Assembly: GCA_046048295.1 (NCBI GenBank)
Contig: JBJOGJ010000071.1
Coordinates: 1-15,458 of the forward strand
DNA: 15,458 bases
Direction: 5' to 3'
Source: CBDCWA01 sp046048295
GTDB taxonomy: Bacteria; Pseudomonadota; Alphaproteobacteria; Rhizobiales; Hyphomicrobiaceae
Shown piece after piece: positions 1 to 7,627 of this stretch; positions within the stretch are counted from its first letter, which is position 1; each line of letters starts with the position of its first letter. A program made the position numbers and the translations under genes. The notes below the pieces were generated by a model. It was not told where the DNA came from, did not search any database, and saw only the letters and a program-made list of their open reading frames with translations.

Positions 1-876
1 TACAACCGGCTTTCCCGGAATGCAGAGAAGTACCAGACGATTACGGGTAAGGGTTTTCGTCCCCGGGTTCTCGATCTCGGCGGCTGGAAATGGCTCACCG
101 CCTTGATCCTCGTGGTGCTGTTCCTGGTCATCGTGGGGCTGCCGTTCGGCATCGTCGTGTGGGTTTCGCTGCTGCCCTACTACGACGGCATCAGTACCGA
201 GGCGCTGGGGCTGATGAACTTCAAGCACTACGGGACGGTGTTCGAATCGCAGTCCTTTCGCGAATCTATCCTCAACACGCTGATCCTGGGCGCGTCAGCG
301 GCGAGTATCGTGACGCCGTTTACGGCACTGTGCGCCTGGCTCGCCGTCCGGCGGTACCGGGGCGCGTGGCTGCTCGACCAGTTGGCGAGCGCACCGCTGA
401 TTTTTCCAGCCATCGTCATGGGTGTCGCTTTCCTGCAGCTTATTCTGCAGCTGCCGTTCGCACTCTATGGCTCGCTGTTGTCGATCGTTATCGTCTCGGC
501 GGTACGCTTCCTGCCCTATGGCATGCGTTATGCCTATGCCGGCACGCTGCAGATCCATCGCGAACTCGAGGAGGCATCAGGGCTCTCCGGCGCAAACCAG
601 ACTACGACGTTCCTGCGTATCGTCGTCCCTTTGCTCGCACCGGCGTTGATCACCTGCTGGCTCTTCGTGTTCCTGACGGCGGTGAAGGCGATATCCATCC
701 CGATCCTGCTCGCCGGGCCCAATTCCCAGGTGGTCGCAGTGACAATCTTCGATCTTTGGGAGAATGGGGTGATCGGCGAGCTCAGTGCCATGGGTGTAAC
801 ATGGACGGCACTTATGACCGTAGTCAGTATCATCTTTTTCATCATTGCGCGTCGCTACGGCCTTTCGGTCCGCTGA
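1..876 (+). CDS. ABC transporter permease, FbpB/iron(III)-AEP type (3' part)
   Basis: This is an inner-membrane permease whose 5' end lies outside the window. Reading frame 1 is open from base 1 to the TGA at 874-876, so an internal TTG start at 103 would be artificial. Visible are at least five or six hydrophobic spans and the cytoplasmic EAA loop (EEASGLSGANQ...IVVPLLAP, roughly codons 187-212), which docks on the ATPase. The opening segment (RNAEKYQTITGKGFRPR) matches the linker between the two halves of fused FbpB-like permeases, so the missing part probably holds a first permease half. Fifteen bases separate the stop from the ATPase start, which implies co-translation. Such transporters take up Fe(III), 2-aminoethylphosphonate, thiamine or small organic acids; the substrate cannot be read from this part. 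Confidence 0.9.
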   Translation, partial: YNRLSRNAEKYQTITGKGFRPRVLDLGGWKWLTALILVVLFLVIVGLPFGIVVWVSLLPYYDGISTEALGLMNFKHYGTVFESQSFRESILNTLILGASAASIVTPFTALCAWLAVRRYRGAWLLDQLASAPLIFPAIVMGVAFLQLILQLPFALYGSLLSIVIVSAVRFLPYGMRYAYAGTLQIHRELEEASGLSGANQTTTFLRIVVPLLAPALITCWLFVFLTAVKAISIPILLAGPNSQVVAVTIFDLWENGVIGELSAMGVTWTALMTVVSIIFFIIARRYGLSVR

Positions 877-891
877 GCTAGGGGAAAACAG

Positions 892-2040
892 GTGCTTACC
901 GTCAAGGACCTCTTCAAACAGTATACGAGCAGCGACGGTACGCCGGGCGGCGGCGTCTTCAATGCGAGCTTCGAAATTGCGGAAGGCGAACTCTTCACCC
1001 TGCTAGGTCCGTCAGGTTGCGGCAAGACGACGACGTTGCGTTCGATCGCCGGCCTCGAGCGGCCCCAGACCGGCCACATCGCGCTTGCGGGAAGGGCGCT
1101 GTTTTCCTCGGCGGAGCGCATCAATGTACCGATGTACGATCGTGACATCGGCATGGTGTTCCAGTCCTATGCAATCTGGCCGCACATGACAGTCTTCGAG
1201 AATGCTGCCTATCCGCTGACTGTTGGAAAGGCGAAAATGAACAAGACGGAGATGACGGCAAGGGTGACGGAGGTGCTGGAACTCGTGGGGCTCGGGGAGT
1301 TCGCGCGTCGTCCTGCACCGCAGCTCTCGGGGGGCCAGCAGCAACGGCTGGCGCTTGCCCGCGCCCTGACGCGTTCGCCGGCGTTGCTGCTGCTGGACGA
1401 GCCGCTCTCGAACCTGGATGCGTTGCTCAGGGAACAGATGCGCCAGGAGTTGAAGCGGCTGCAGAAGGATACGGGCGTGACGGCGATCTACGTCACGCAC
1501 GACCAGTCCGAGGCGCTCGCCATATCCGATCGAATCGCGGTCATGAACAACGGGCTGGTCGAGCAACTCGGGCCACCGCGAGAAATCTACGAGCGTCCGG
1601 CCACGGAGTTCGTTGCAAGTTTCATCGGCCGCACGAACCTTCTGCGCGGGAAGCTTGCGGCAGATATTGAGGCGGGAACAGAGGCCGGTGTCGAGACGCC
1701 CTTCGGAGAGCTGTTGTGCTCGTTTCCTGGTGCGGTGTCCGCCAGTCCGGCTATCGGCGTCGTCATCCGGCCAGAGAACATCATGATCTCGAAAGCCGAA
1801 TCGTCTGCGTCGGCGGAAGCCGACAACCGTTTCGAGGGGCGCGTGGTTAACGAGACGTACCTGGGCGAAGTGGTCGAGTACGAAGTGCGGGTCGCTGCCA
1901 ATTCGGCGCATCAAGATTTTCTCGTCCGCGCCAGGGCTGACATGGATGTGCACGTCGGTGATTCGGTCCTGTTGCGGTTTCCGGTCGCGAAGACGCTGGC
2001 GCTGATCGAAAGCATGTCAGCCCGCGCCGGCGGGCGTTGA
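892..2040 (+). CDS. ABC transporter ATP-binding protein (FbpC/PotA-like, TOBE domain)
   Basis: Cytoplasmic ATPase that powers the adjacent permease. The 382 residues carry Walker A GPSGCGKTT (39-47), Q-loop Gln91, signature LSGGQQQR (145-152), Walker B ALLLLDEP (164-171) and the H-loop His203 (VTHDQ). All catalytic residues are present, so the protein should be active. The C-terminal part (about 240-375, with VIRPENIMI at 291-299) is a TOBE regulatory/substrate-linked domain, as in iron, phosphonate and polyamine importers. The start is GTG at 892, preceded by a GGGGAA Shine-Dalgarno-like stretch. It lies in an operon with the upstream permease and, after a 109-166 base gap depending on the start chosen, the amidohydrolase and bicupin genes. 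The family is certain; the transported compound is unknown. Confidence 0.93.
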   Translation: MLTVKDLFKQYTSSDGTPGGGVFNASFEIAEGELFTLLGPSGCGKTTTLRSIAGLERPQTGHIALAGRALFSSAERINVPMYDRDIGMVFQSYAIWPHMTVFENAAYPLTVGKAKMNKTEMTARVTEVLELVGLGEFARRPAPQLSGGQQQRLALARALTRSPALLLLDEPLSNLDALLREQMRQELKRLQKDTGVTAIYVTHDQSEALAISDRIAVMNNGLVEQLGPPREIYERPATEFVASFIGRTNLLRGKLAADIEAGTEAGVETPFGELLCSFPGAVSASPAIGVVIRPENIMISKAESSASAEADNRFEGRVVNETYLGEVVEYEVRVAANSAHQDFLVRARADMDVHVGDSVLLRFPVAKTLALIESMSARAGGR

Positions 2041-2206
2041 GAGACCTCCTCGCCGGACCTTCGCGTGGATGTGCTGGGTAATTGCACTTGAGCCTCGGAC
2101 CCTCTGCGTGACAAATTGAGACGAAGCAAGGACAACGGGGAGAATCGCCGTGATCGACTGGCTCTGGGGCAGCGGCAGGAACAGCAAGGAAGGGGAGAAG
2201 CCCGAA

Positions 2207-3184
2207 ATGACTGGACAGACCAATTCGAGACCTCAGGTCATCGCCATAGAGGAGCACTATCTCGACAAGGAGGTGGACACTTATATCGGCGGCAAGGGCG
2301 GCGGTGCCTCAAAGACCAAGCAGCGGCTTGAAGATCTGGGTGCGGAGCGTGTCGCCGAGATGGACAAGGCAGGCATCGACATCCAGGTGCTTTCGCACTG
2401 TCCGCCGGGAGCGCAGGCATTCTCGCCCGAGGATGCGGCCCGCCTCGGGCCGGCTGTAAACGACCGCCTGCACCAGTTCGTGACGTCCAATCCCTCGCGC
2501 TTCGCCGCTTTCGCGACGTTGCCGTTGCGCGATCCTGCTGCCGCTGCAAACGAACTCGAGCGGGCGGTTACCAAGCTCGGATTCAAGGGCGCGATGGTGC
2601 ACGGGCTGACCGACGGCCTGTTCATCGACGACAAGCGCTTCTGGCCGATCTTCGAGCGGGCGGAGGCACTCGACGTGCCGATCTACGTGCATCCGGCACA
2701 TCCGCATCCGGCGGTCGTCGAGGCCTACTACAAGGATTATGTGAAGACCTATCCCGGTATCCTGACTTCGGGTTGGGGTTTCACGGTCGAGACCGCTACT
2801 GCCGGCGTGCGACTTGTGCTGAGCGGCGTGTTCAGCAAGCACCCGAAGCTGAAAATACTGCTAGGGCATCTGGGCGAGTCGCTGCCGTTCTCGCTCTGGC
2901 GCATCGACGCCGGCGTGTCGCGGGCGGCGGGACCGGATGGGCAGGGGATGGCCTTCCGCGATCTCTTCCGCGAGCACTTCTGGATTACCACGAGTGGCAA
3001 CTTCTCCACGCCTGCCCTGATGTGCTGCATAATGGAAATGGGCACTGACCGCATCCTGTTCGGCGTCGACTGGCCCTATGTCGAGAACGTGCCGGGAACG
3101 AAGTGGATGGACGAACTCCCGATAAGCCCCGAGGACAAGGAAAAGATCTACTGCGGTAACGCCCGGAAGCTGTTGCGCATGTAA
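2207..3184 (+). CDS. Amidohydrolase-2 family protein (ACMSD / gamma-resorcylate decarboxylase-like)
   Basis: Probable metal-dependent decarboxylase or hydrolase with a TIM-barrel fold, acting on an aromatic or related acid. From ATG 2207 the protein has 325 residues, about the length of gamma-resorcylate decarboxylases. Likely metal ligands fall where that family has them: E15-x-H17 in IAIEEHY, His162 in YVHPAH, His221 in GHLGE, and Asp288 in FGVDWPY. An in-frame GTG at 2150 also has a good Shine-Dalgarno (GGGGAG at 2137-2142) and would add 19 residues. I prefer 2207 because it has its own GGGGAG at 2192-2197 and gives family length. It sits between an ABC importer and a bicupin protein, which suggests a short catabolic pathway. 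The domain family is well supported. Decarboxylase rather than hydrolase is inference, and the substrate is unknown. Confidence 0.88.
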   Translation: MTGQTNSRPQVIAIEEHYLDKEVDTYIGGKGGGASKTKQRLEDLGAERVAEMDKAGIDIQVLSHCPPGAQAFSPEDAARLGPAVNDRLHQFVTSNPSRFAAFATLPLRDPAAAANELERAVTKLGFKGAMVHGLTDGLFIDDKRFWPIFERAEALDVPIYVHPAHPHPAVVEAYYKDYVKTYPGILTSGWGFTVETATAGVRLVLSGVFSKHPKLKILLGHLGESLPFSLWRIDAGVSRAAGPDGQGMAFRDLFREHFWITTSGNFSTPALMCCIMEMGTDRILFGVDWPYVENVPGTKWMDELPISPEDKEKIYCGNARKLLRM

Positions 3185-3228
3185 TTCGCATCGGCAGCAA
3201 AGGCAGGAAATACGGGAAAGGGAGCGCA

Positions 3229-4431
3229 ATGACGGACGCAGCCGGAGCAACTTCAGAGGTCGATCTTACCGACAGGTTTCTGGTCGATCCGTACCTCAAC
3301 TGGGCCAACGGGGAGGGCATTCCCGTTCACCTCGACTTTGGTCACGACCTGCTGGCGCTCGAGACCGGCCGGTGGGACCGCTGGGACTGCCGCGGCTGCT
3401 TCGCCCACACCCACGGGCGCGGTGACTTCATGGCCAACTACGTGCTGGAGATTGCGCCCGGCAAGAAGACCGCGCCGATCAAGCATCTGTACGAAGCCTT
3501 CTTCTACGTGCTCGAAGGGCACGGAACGACGCGGATCTGGCTTCCCTCCGGCGAGGAACAGACGTTCGAATGGGGACCCAAGGCGCTGTTCGCCATTCCG
3601 CTCAATTGCCGCTACCAGATCTTCAACGGTTCGGGGCAGGAGCAGGTGCGCCTTTCTTGCACGAACGATGCGCCGCTTACGCTCAATCTCTATCACAATG
3701 ATAGGTTCGTCTTCGACAACCCGTTCACGTTCGAGGAACGTGTCGGCGAGCCCAACCGCTTCGAGGGGGAGGGCGAACTCGTTCCTGTCGACCTCAAGGT
3801 CTCCAAGGACCGCATAAACATCTGGGAGACGAACTTCGTCCACGACCTGACGATTTTCAAGATGTACTCGCTCGAGTCGAGAGGCAAGGATTCGCAGAAC
3901 GTTTTCTTCGTGCTCGCGGACGGCACGATGCACGCACATATGTCTCAGATTCCCATGGGGCGTTACAAGAAGGCGCACCGGCATGCGGCCGGCACGCACG
4001 TGCATGCTGTCGACGGTATCGGCTACTCGCTCCTCTGGTACGACGGCGACAGCGATTTCGTTGAGATACCCTGGAAGCACGGCTTCATGTACACGCCGCC
4101 GTTCTGGATGTTCCACATGCACTTCAATACAGGCGACAAGCCGGCCCGCTATCTCGCCTGTGCGCTCGGTAGCGCGCGCTACCCGTTCCTGGCGCTCCGC
4201 CGGCGGTCGAACGAGGGCGGCGGGCAGATCTCGGTGAAGCAGGGCGGGCGCCAGATCGAGTACGAGGATCAGGATCCGCGCATCCACCGAAAGTTTCTCG
4301 AGGAACTTCGCAAGACCGGCGTCAAATCGCTGATGGGAGATCTGTTCGACGAGGCGGCGATCATGGTGTTGCCGGAGTCGGAACTCACCGGTGTGATCCA
4401 GGGGCCGCAGAGTACCGGACCGGCGATTTAG
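3229..4431 (+). CDS. Two-domain cupin protein, gentisate 1,2-dioxygenase-like
   Basis: A 400-residue bicupin, perhaps a ring-cleavage dioxygenase acting after the amidohydrolase. Cupin 1 spans about residues 70-160 (KHLYEAFFYVLEGHGTTRIW, with His86 and Glu89). Cupin 2 spans about 240-315 and begins with a histidine cluster (H250, H252, H257, H259), closing with FHMHFNTGD (H296, H298). The last motif resembles the WHDHGN-type segment of gentisate dioxygenases, so cupin 2 probably holds the metal, while cupin 1 has fewer candidate ligands. ATG 3229 follows a GGGAG Shine-Dalgarno, 44 bases after the amidohydrolase stop, so the two are surely co-transcribed. A C-terminal tail of about 70 residues (330-400) lies beyond the second barrel. 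Other cupin functions (isomerase, non-catalytic binding protein) remain possible. Confidence 0.82.
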   Translation: MTDAAGATSEVDLTDRFLVDPYLNWANGEGIPVHLDFGHDLLALETGRWDRWDCRGCFAHTHGRGDFMANYVLEIAPGKKTAPIKHLYEAFFYVLEGHGTTRIWLPSGEEQTFEWGPKALFAIPLNCRYQIFNGSGQEQVRLSCTNDAPLTLNLYHNDRFVFDNPFTFEERVGEPNRFEGEGELVPVDLKVSKDRINIWETNFVHDLTIFKMYSLESRGKDSQNVFFVLADGTMHAHMSQIPMGRYKKAHRHAAGTHVHAVDGIGYSLLWYDGDSDFVEIPWKHGFMYTPPFWMFHMHFNTGDKPARYLACALGSARYPFLALRRRSNEGGGQISVKQGGRQIEYEDQDPRIHRKFLEELRKTGVKSLMGDLFDEAAIMVLPESELTGVIQGPQSTGPAI

Positions 4432-4459
4432 GACAATTGGTGCACTGCTTCACGGCCAG

Positions 4460-4495
4460 CTTGAGATGGTGACAGGATCGACTCTCGATCTCAAG
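4460..4495. repeat. 8-bp inverted repeat after the bicupin gene
   Basis: CTTGAGAT (4460-4467) and ATCTCAAG (4488-4495) are perfectly complementary across 20 bases. A second hairpin, GATCG (4476-4480) with CGATC (4486-4490), shares bases with the right arm, so the two folds exclude each other. No T-run follows. It could be the end structure of the ABC/amidohydrolase/bicupin operon or part of the modA leader. Confidence 0.4.
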
Positions 4496-4524
4496 GTGAA
4501 CTCTCGGGCGGGCGTGTCTTAGAC

Positions 4525-4549
4525 TTCGGAACGACGGGCAAGCTCCGAA
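4525..4549 (+). terminator. Possible hairpin terminator or leader stem
   Basis: TTCGGA (4525-4530) pairs with TCCGAA (4544-4549) across 13 bases, and the right arm runs into a short TTT. It lies about 95 bases after the bicupin stop and upstream of the ModE-like box. The stem is short and the T-tract minimal, so this is only a candidate end for the upstream operon. Confidence 0.25.
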
Positions 4550-4606
4550 TTTCCGATCTCGTCATGTGCGACCGCCTGCCCGGCCGCCCCATGCTGGCCC
4601 GGTCAT

Positions 4607-4630
4607 CGATATAGCCAATTGGAAATAACG
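4607..4630. promoter_or_regulatory. Candidate ModE-type molybdate operator (Mo-box) upstream of modA
   Basis: A 24-bp dyad: left arm CGATATAG, 8-bp centre CCAATTGG (itself a perfect palindrome), right arm AAATAACG. Nine of 12 base pairs are symmetric. Total length and arm style match the E. coli modA operator as I recall it (arms CGTTATAT and ACATAACG with an 8-bp spacer), and the right arm differs by one base. It ends 66 bases before the modA start, the expected place for ModE repression. No ModE gene is in the window. Confidence 0.6.
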
Positions 4631-4696
4631 TTTGCAATTCGGGAAGCCTGCTGCTAGCTCCGGGATATCAGTCGGGGACTGTCGAAGGAGTGCCGC

Positions 4697-5464
4697 ATGG
4701 CTGTTGCCGAGATTGCTTCTCGCACGAGCGCGCTGCTCTTTGCGCTGGCTGCATCACTTGCTATGACTGGTGTGGCCATCGCGGGAGAGACCAAGGTCGC
4801 AGTGGCGGCAAACTTCACGGCTGTCGCAAAAGAAATCGGTGCGGCCTTCGAAAAGGCGACACAGCATAAAGTCGTATTCAGCTTCGGCTCGACGGGGCAG
4901 ATCTACACGCAGATTACGCAGAACGCGCCATTCGAGGTGTTCCTCGCCGCTGATCAGAGGCGTCCGCAAAAGCTCGTTGACGAGGGATTTGCCGTAACAG
5001 GTACGCGCTTCACCTACGCGACAGGAAAGCTCGCACTCTACAGTCGCGAAAAGGAGTTCGTTGCCGGCGAGCACACCCTGCGCTCGGCAAAGTTCAACAA
5101 GATTGCAATCGCCAACCCGGTGACGGCGCCATATGGAGCCGCTGCCGTCCAGGTCATGCAGGCGCTCGCCGTCCACGACTCCTTGAAGCCGAAGATCGTG
5201 CAGGGCAACAGCATCTCGCAAGCTTACCACTTCGTGGACACGGGCAATGCAGAGGTCGGTTTTGTCGCCCTCTCGCAGATTGCGCTGCACGGCGAAGGTT
5301 CACGCTGGGTCGTCCCGGAAACGCTCTACAGGCCAATCGCGCAGGATGCCGTCCTCCTGAAGCGCGGAGCGAACAATGAAGCGGCCAAGGCGTTCATCGC
5401 ATTTCTGCAGGGGGTGGAGGCGCGCAAGGTCAAGGAGAAATACGGCTACGGTACAGGGCAATAG
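4697..5464 (+). CDS. modA: Molybdate ABC transporter substrate-binding protein (orphan)
   Basis: Periplasmic protein that binds molybdate (or tungstate) and hands it to an ABC importer needed for molybdenum-cofactor enzymes. Its 255 residues open with a signal peptide (hydrophobic core about 11-28, likely cleavage after AIA at 27-29). The mature part has the ModA pattern: VAVAANFTAVAKEI (34-47), FSFGSTGQIYTQI (61-73, with the ligand-type Ser65), PFEVFLAAD (78-86), ANPVTAPYG (139-147) and SQAYHFVDTG (174-183) with the ligand-type Tyr177. AAGGAG (4685-4690) lies six bases before ATG 4697. modB and modC do not follow; the next gene is convergent, so the permease and ATPase must lie elsewhere or be borrowed. 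The upstream ModE-like dyad supports molybdate control and the gene identity. Confidence 0.9.
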   Translation: MAVAEIASRTSALLFALAASLAMTGVAIAGETKVAVAANFTAVAKEIGAAFEKATQHKVVFSFGSTGQIYTQITQNAPFEVFLAADQRRPQKLVDEGFAVTGTRFTYATGKLALYSREKEFVAGEHTLRSAKFNKIAIANPVTAPYGAAAVQVMQALAVHDSLKPKIVQGNSISQAYHFVDTGNAEVGFVALSQIALHGEGSRWVVPETLYRPIAQDAVLLKRGANNEAAKAFIAFLQGVEARKVKEKYGYGTGQ

Positions 5465-5477
5465 CGGCAAAGAATGA

Positions 5478-5494
5478 ATATCGGCGCGCGATAT
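5478..5494. terminator. Weak hairpin between convergent modA and tctAB
   Basis: ATATCG (5478-5483) and CGATAT (5489-5494) form a six-pair stem around GCGCG, 14 bases after the modA stop. The position between convergent genes fits a terminator, but there is no T-run and the stem is AT-rich at its base. Confidence 0.25.
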
Positions 5495-5572
5495 CGGCAG
5501 CAGAAAATGGTTCCCGATGCCTGCGAACGCCCGATGAAGGCGCTTGCCGTGGGTTCATAGGCGCCCTGAGCG

Positions 5573-7627
5573 TTACAGTATACGCAGGCCCCTGAAGTTG
5601 CGCAGCTCCGGGTATAGGTCGCCGATCAGGGAGTCCGGCCATGGCATGTGCAGCAATACGTCGAAGACGACATAGGTCGCGGCGATCAGCACGGCGGTCA
5701 TGACCAGTGACTTCCACAGCGGCACCTTGCCCTCGAGGATCAACACGAGCGGAACGTAGATGGCGGCGGCCGGCAGCATTCCGATCAACAGAATGAGCGC
5801 CAGAAGCAGCCCGAGATAAGCGAGCTGAATGACCGAGCGCTTGATGAGTTCGCGATTGTCCAGTTCGGCCAGTGCGTCGTCCTCGCGCATGTGATCGCGC
5901 TTGATCTCCGTCGCAAGCTGGTCGGCAGGAATAGGCATCATGTCGATGCGCCACTTCACGATACGGACGAGCACGAACAAGAGCCCGGCAATGGCGACAA
6001 CCTGAGGCAACAACCGCGCCGCAAACGGCCAGTTCCAGCTCGTTGCGAGCATGAACACGAAGACGCAAGCTGCAAGCGCCCACATCGTGCGACCGAGTAT
6101 GTGGGCCTCGATGGAACGCTCGGGTGGCGGCTCGCGTAGCGTCTTCTCCCTGCTGGTCAGCGCGGCAATCAATGGCCAGAACAGGACCGCCAGCGTCAGG
6201 GCTCCGAAAAACAGGACGCCGGGGTGAAGCAGGAAGCTGAACTGGTAGGCGTTGTAGGAAATAAACATATAGTCCTCGATCAGGTCACCGAGGATGAAGC
6301 CGAGAATTACTGGCGGACGCGGCCAGCCCTGCCGCTTCATGAGCCACGCGATGACACCGATCGTGACGAGGACTATAAAGTCGTTGCTGTCGCGCGAGCC
6401 CTGGTAGGCGCCAACGAACGTGATCGTCATGACCAGCGGGACCAGTATGCCTGCACGCACGAGTGCCAGCTTTGCAAACTGGTTTGCGAACAGGAAGCAG
6501 GTGCCGGCGCCCATCAGGTTGGCGATGGCGACGCTCCACACCATCGTGTAGGTGACGTCGAGCTTTTCTGTCAGCATCTTCGGGCCGGGCTCGATCCCGT
6601 GCATCAGGAATGCCCCGAGCAGAAGCGCCATGGCTGCCGAGCCAGGGACGCCGAACGCGATCGTCGGCACCAGCGCACCGCCCTCCTTGGCGTTGTTTGA
6701 GCTTTCCGAGGCGATCACGCCCCGGATGTCGCCGGTGCCAAAGGTTTTTTCGGCTCCCTTCAAGGTGCGCGCGGCATAGCCGTAGGCGATCCAGTCGATG
6801 ATCGAAGCGCCAATGCCTGGAATTGATCCCAGGAAGGCGCCGATCCAGGAACACTTGAGGACCAGCCACCAGTGCTTGAACGTGTCCCGGACGCCTTGCA
6901 CTTGCTGCCATGAATTGCCGCTTGCTGCGGCGTTACTGCTCGAAACGCTGGTACGCGAGACGGCCAGGTCGATGAGTTCCGGCACCGCGAACATCGCAAG
7001 CGCGACCGGGACCAGCGGAAAGCCTTCGAGCAGGTAGAGCGAATCGCCGGACCACCGGATGATGCCGGTCTGACCCTCGTCGCCGACCTGAGAGAGAAAG
7101 ATGCCGATACAGGCGGCGACGAGCCCCTTCAGGATGTTCTTGCCGCTTAGCGAGGCGACAAGCGTCAGCCCCAGCGTACATACGGCCAGCAAGTCGGGTG
7201 ACCCGATGCTGAGCATGAAAGGCCTGAGTACCGGAATGGAGAGGCCAAGTAGAAGCGCCCCGAAAACGCCGCCGAGCACAGATGCGCTGAAGGCGGCGCC
7301 GAGTGCCCGCCCCGCCTCGCCACGCTTCGACAAGGGAAAGCCATCCATCGTGGTCGCGGCCGAGCCAACCGTGCCCGGCACGCCGAACAGTACCGCCGGA
7401 ATCGAGTCCGAGGTGTTGGTGACCGAGGACAGGCCGATCAGGAAGGCCAGCGCCGTATAGGGATCCATCGTTATCGTGAACGGCAGCGTCAGGGCCAGTC
7501 CGACAAGGCCGCCGATTCCAGGAATGACACCGATGATCAGGCCGATGAACACGCCGAGCGCAAGGATTGCCAGGCGCATTGGATCGAAAAGGATGACCAG
7601 CGCATGCAGAGCCGCCTCGACTTCCAT
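5573..7627 (-). CDS. Fused TctA-TctB membrane protein of a tripartite tricarboxylate transporter
   Basis: Inner-membrane channel of a TTT-family importer, which normally works with a periplasmic binding protein (TctC) to take up citrate-like or aromatic carboxylates. The 684 residues exceed a usual TctA (about 500). Residues 1-490 are TctA and show its internal duplication: VIPGIGG (34-40) and SIPGIGA (268-274), FGVPGT (81-86) and FGVPGS (325-330). Residues about 511-664 add four hydrophobic spans (around 515-528, 537-555, 598-630, 640-660) in the arrangement of TctB, normally a separate small subunit. ATG is at 7627 with a G-rich ribosome-binding stretch upstream. No stop or frameshift interrupts the join. 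TctC is absent from the window, so the binding protein is either beyond it or shared. The substrate is unknown. Confidence 0.88.
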   Translation of the reverse strand: MEVEAALHALVILFDPMRLAILALGVFIGLIIGVIPGIGGLVGLALTLPFTITMDPYTALAFLIGLSSVTNTSDSIPAVLFGVPGTVGSAATTMDGFPLSKRGEAGRALGAAFSASVLGGVFGALLLGLSIPVLRPFMLSIGSPDLLAVCTLGLTLVASLSGKNILKGLVAACIGIFLSQVGDEGQTGIIRWSGDSLYLLEGFPLVPVALAMFAVPELIDLAVSRTSVSSSNAAASGNSWQQVQGVRDTFKHWWLVLKCSWIGAFLGSIPGIGASIIDWIAYGYAARTLKGAEKTFGTGDIRGVIASESSNNAKEGGALVPTIAFGVPGSAAMALLLGAFLMHGIEPGPKMLTEKLDVTYTMVWSVAIANLMGAGTCFLFANQFAKLALVRAGILVPLVMTITFVGAYQGSRDSNDFIVLVTIGVIAWLMKRQGWPRPPVILGFILGDLIEDYMFISYNAYQFSFLLHPGVLFFGALTLAVLFWPLIAALTSREKTLREPPPERSIEAHILGRTMWALAACVFVFMLATSWNWPFAARLLPQVVAIAGLLFVLVRIVKWRIDMMPIPADQLATEIKRDHMREDDALAELDNRELIKRSVIQLAYLGLLLALILLIGMLPAAAIYVPLVLILEGKVPLWKSLVMTAVLIAATYVVFDVLLHMPWPDSLIGDLYPELRNFRGLRIL

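Noticed and set aside
90..881. Long + strand frame (263 codons) overlapping the ABC permease
   Set aside because: Out of frame with the permease, Arg/His-rich and without family motifs; it is a shadow of GC-rich coding DNA.
1012..1953. Minus-strand open frame of 313 codons across the ABC ATPase
   Set aside because: Lies wholly opposite an ATPase with all its motifs intact; composition is typical of antisense shadow frames.
3253..4287. Minus-strand open frame of 344 codons across the bicupin
   Set aside because: Antisense to a clear bicupin gene with conserved metal-site histidines; no domain pattern in the reverse translation.
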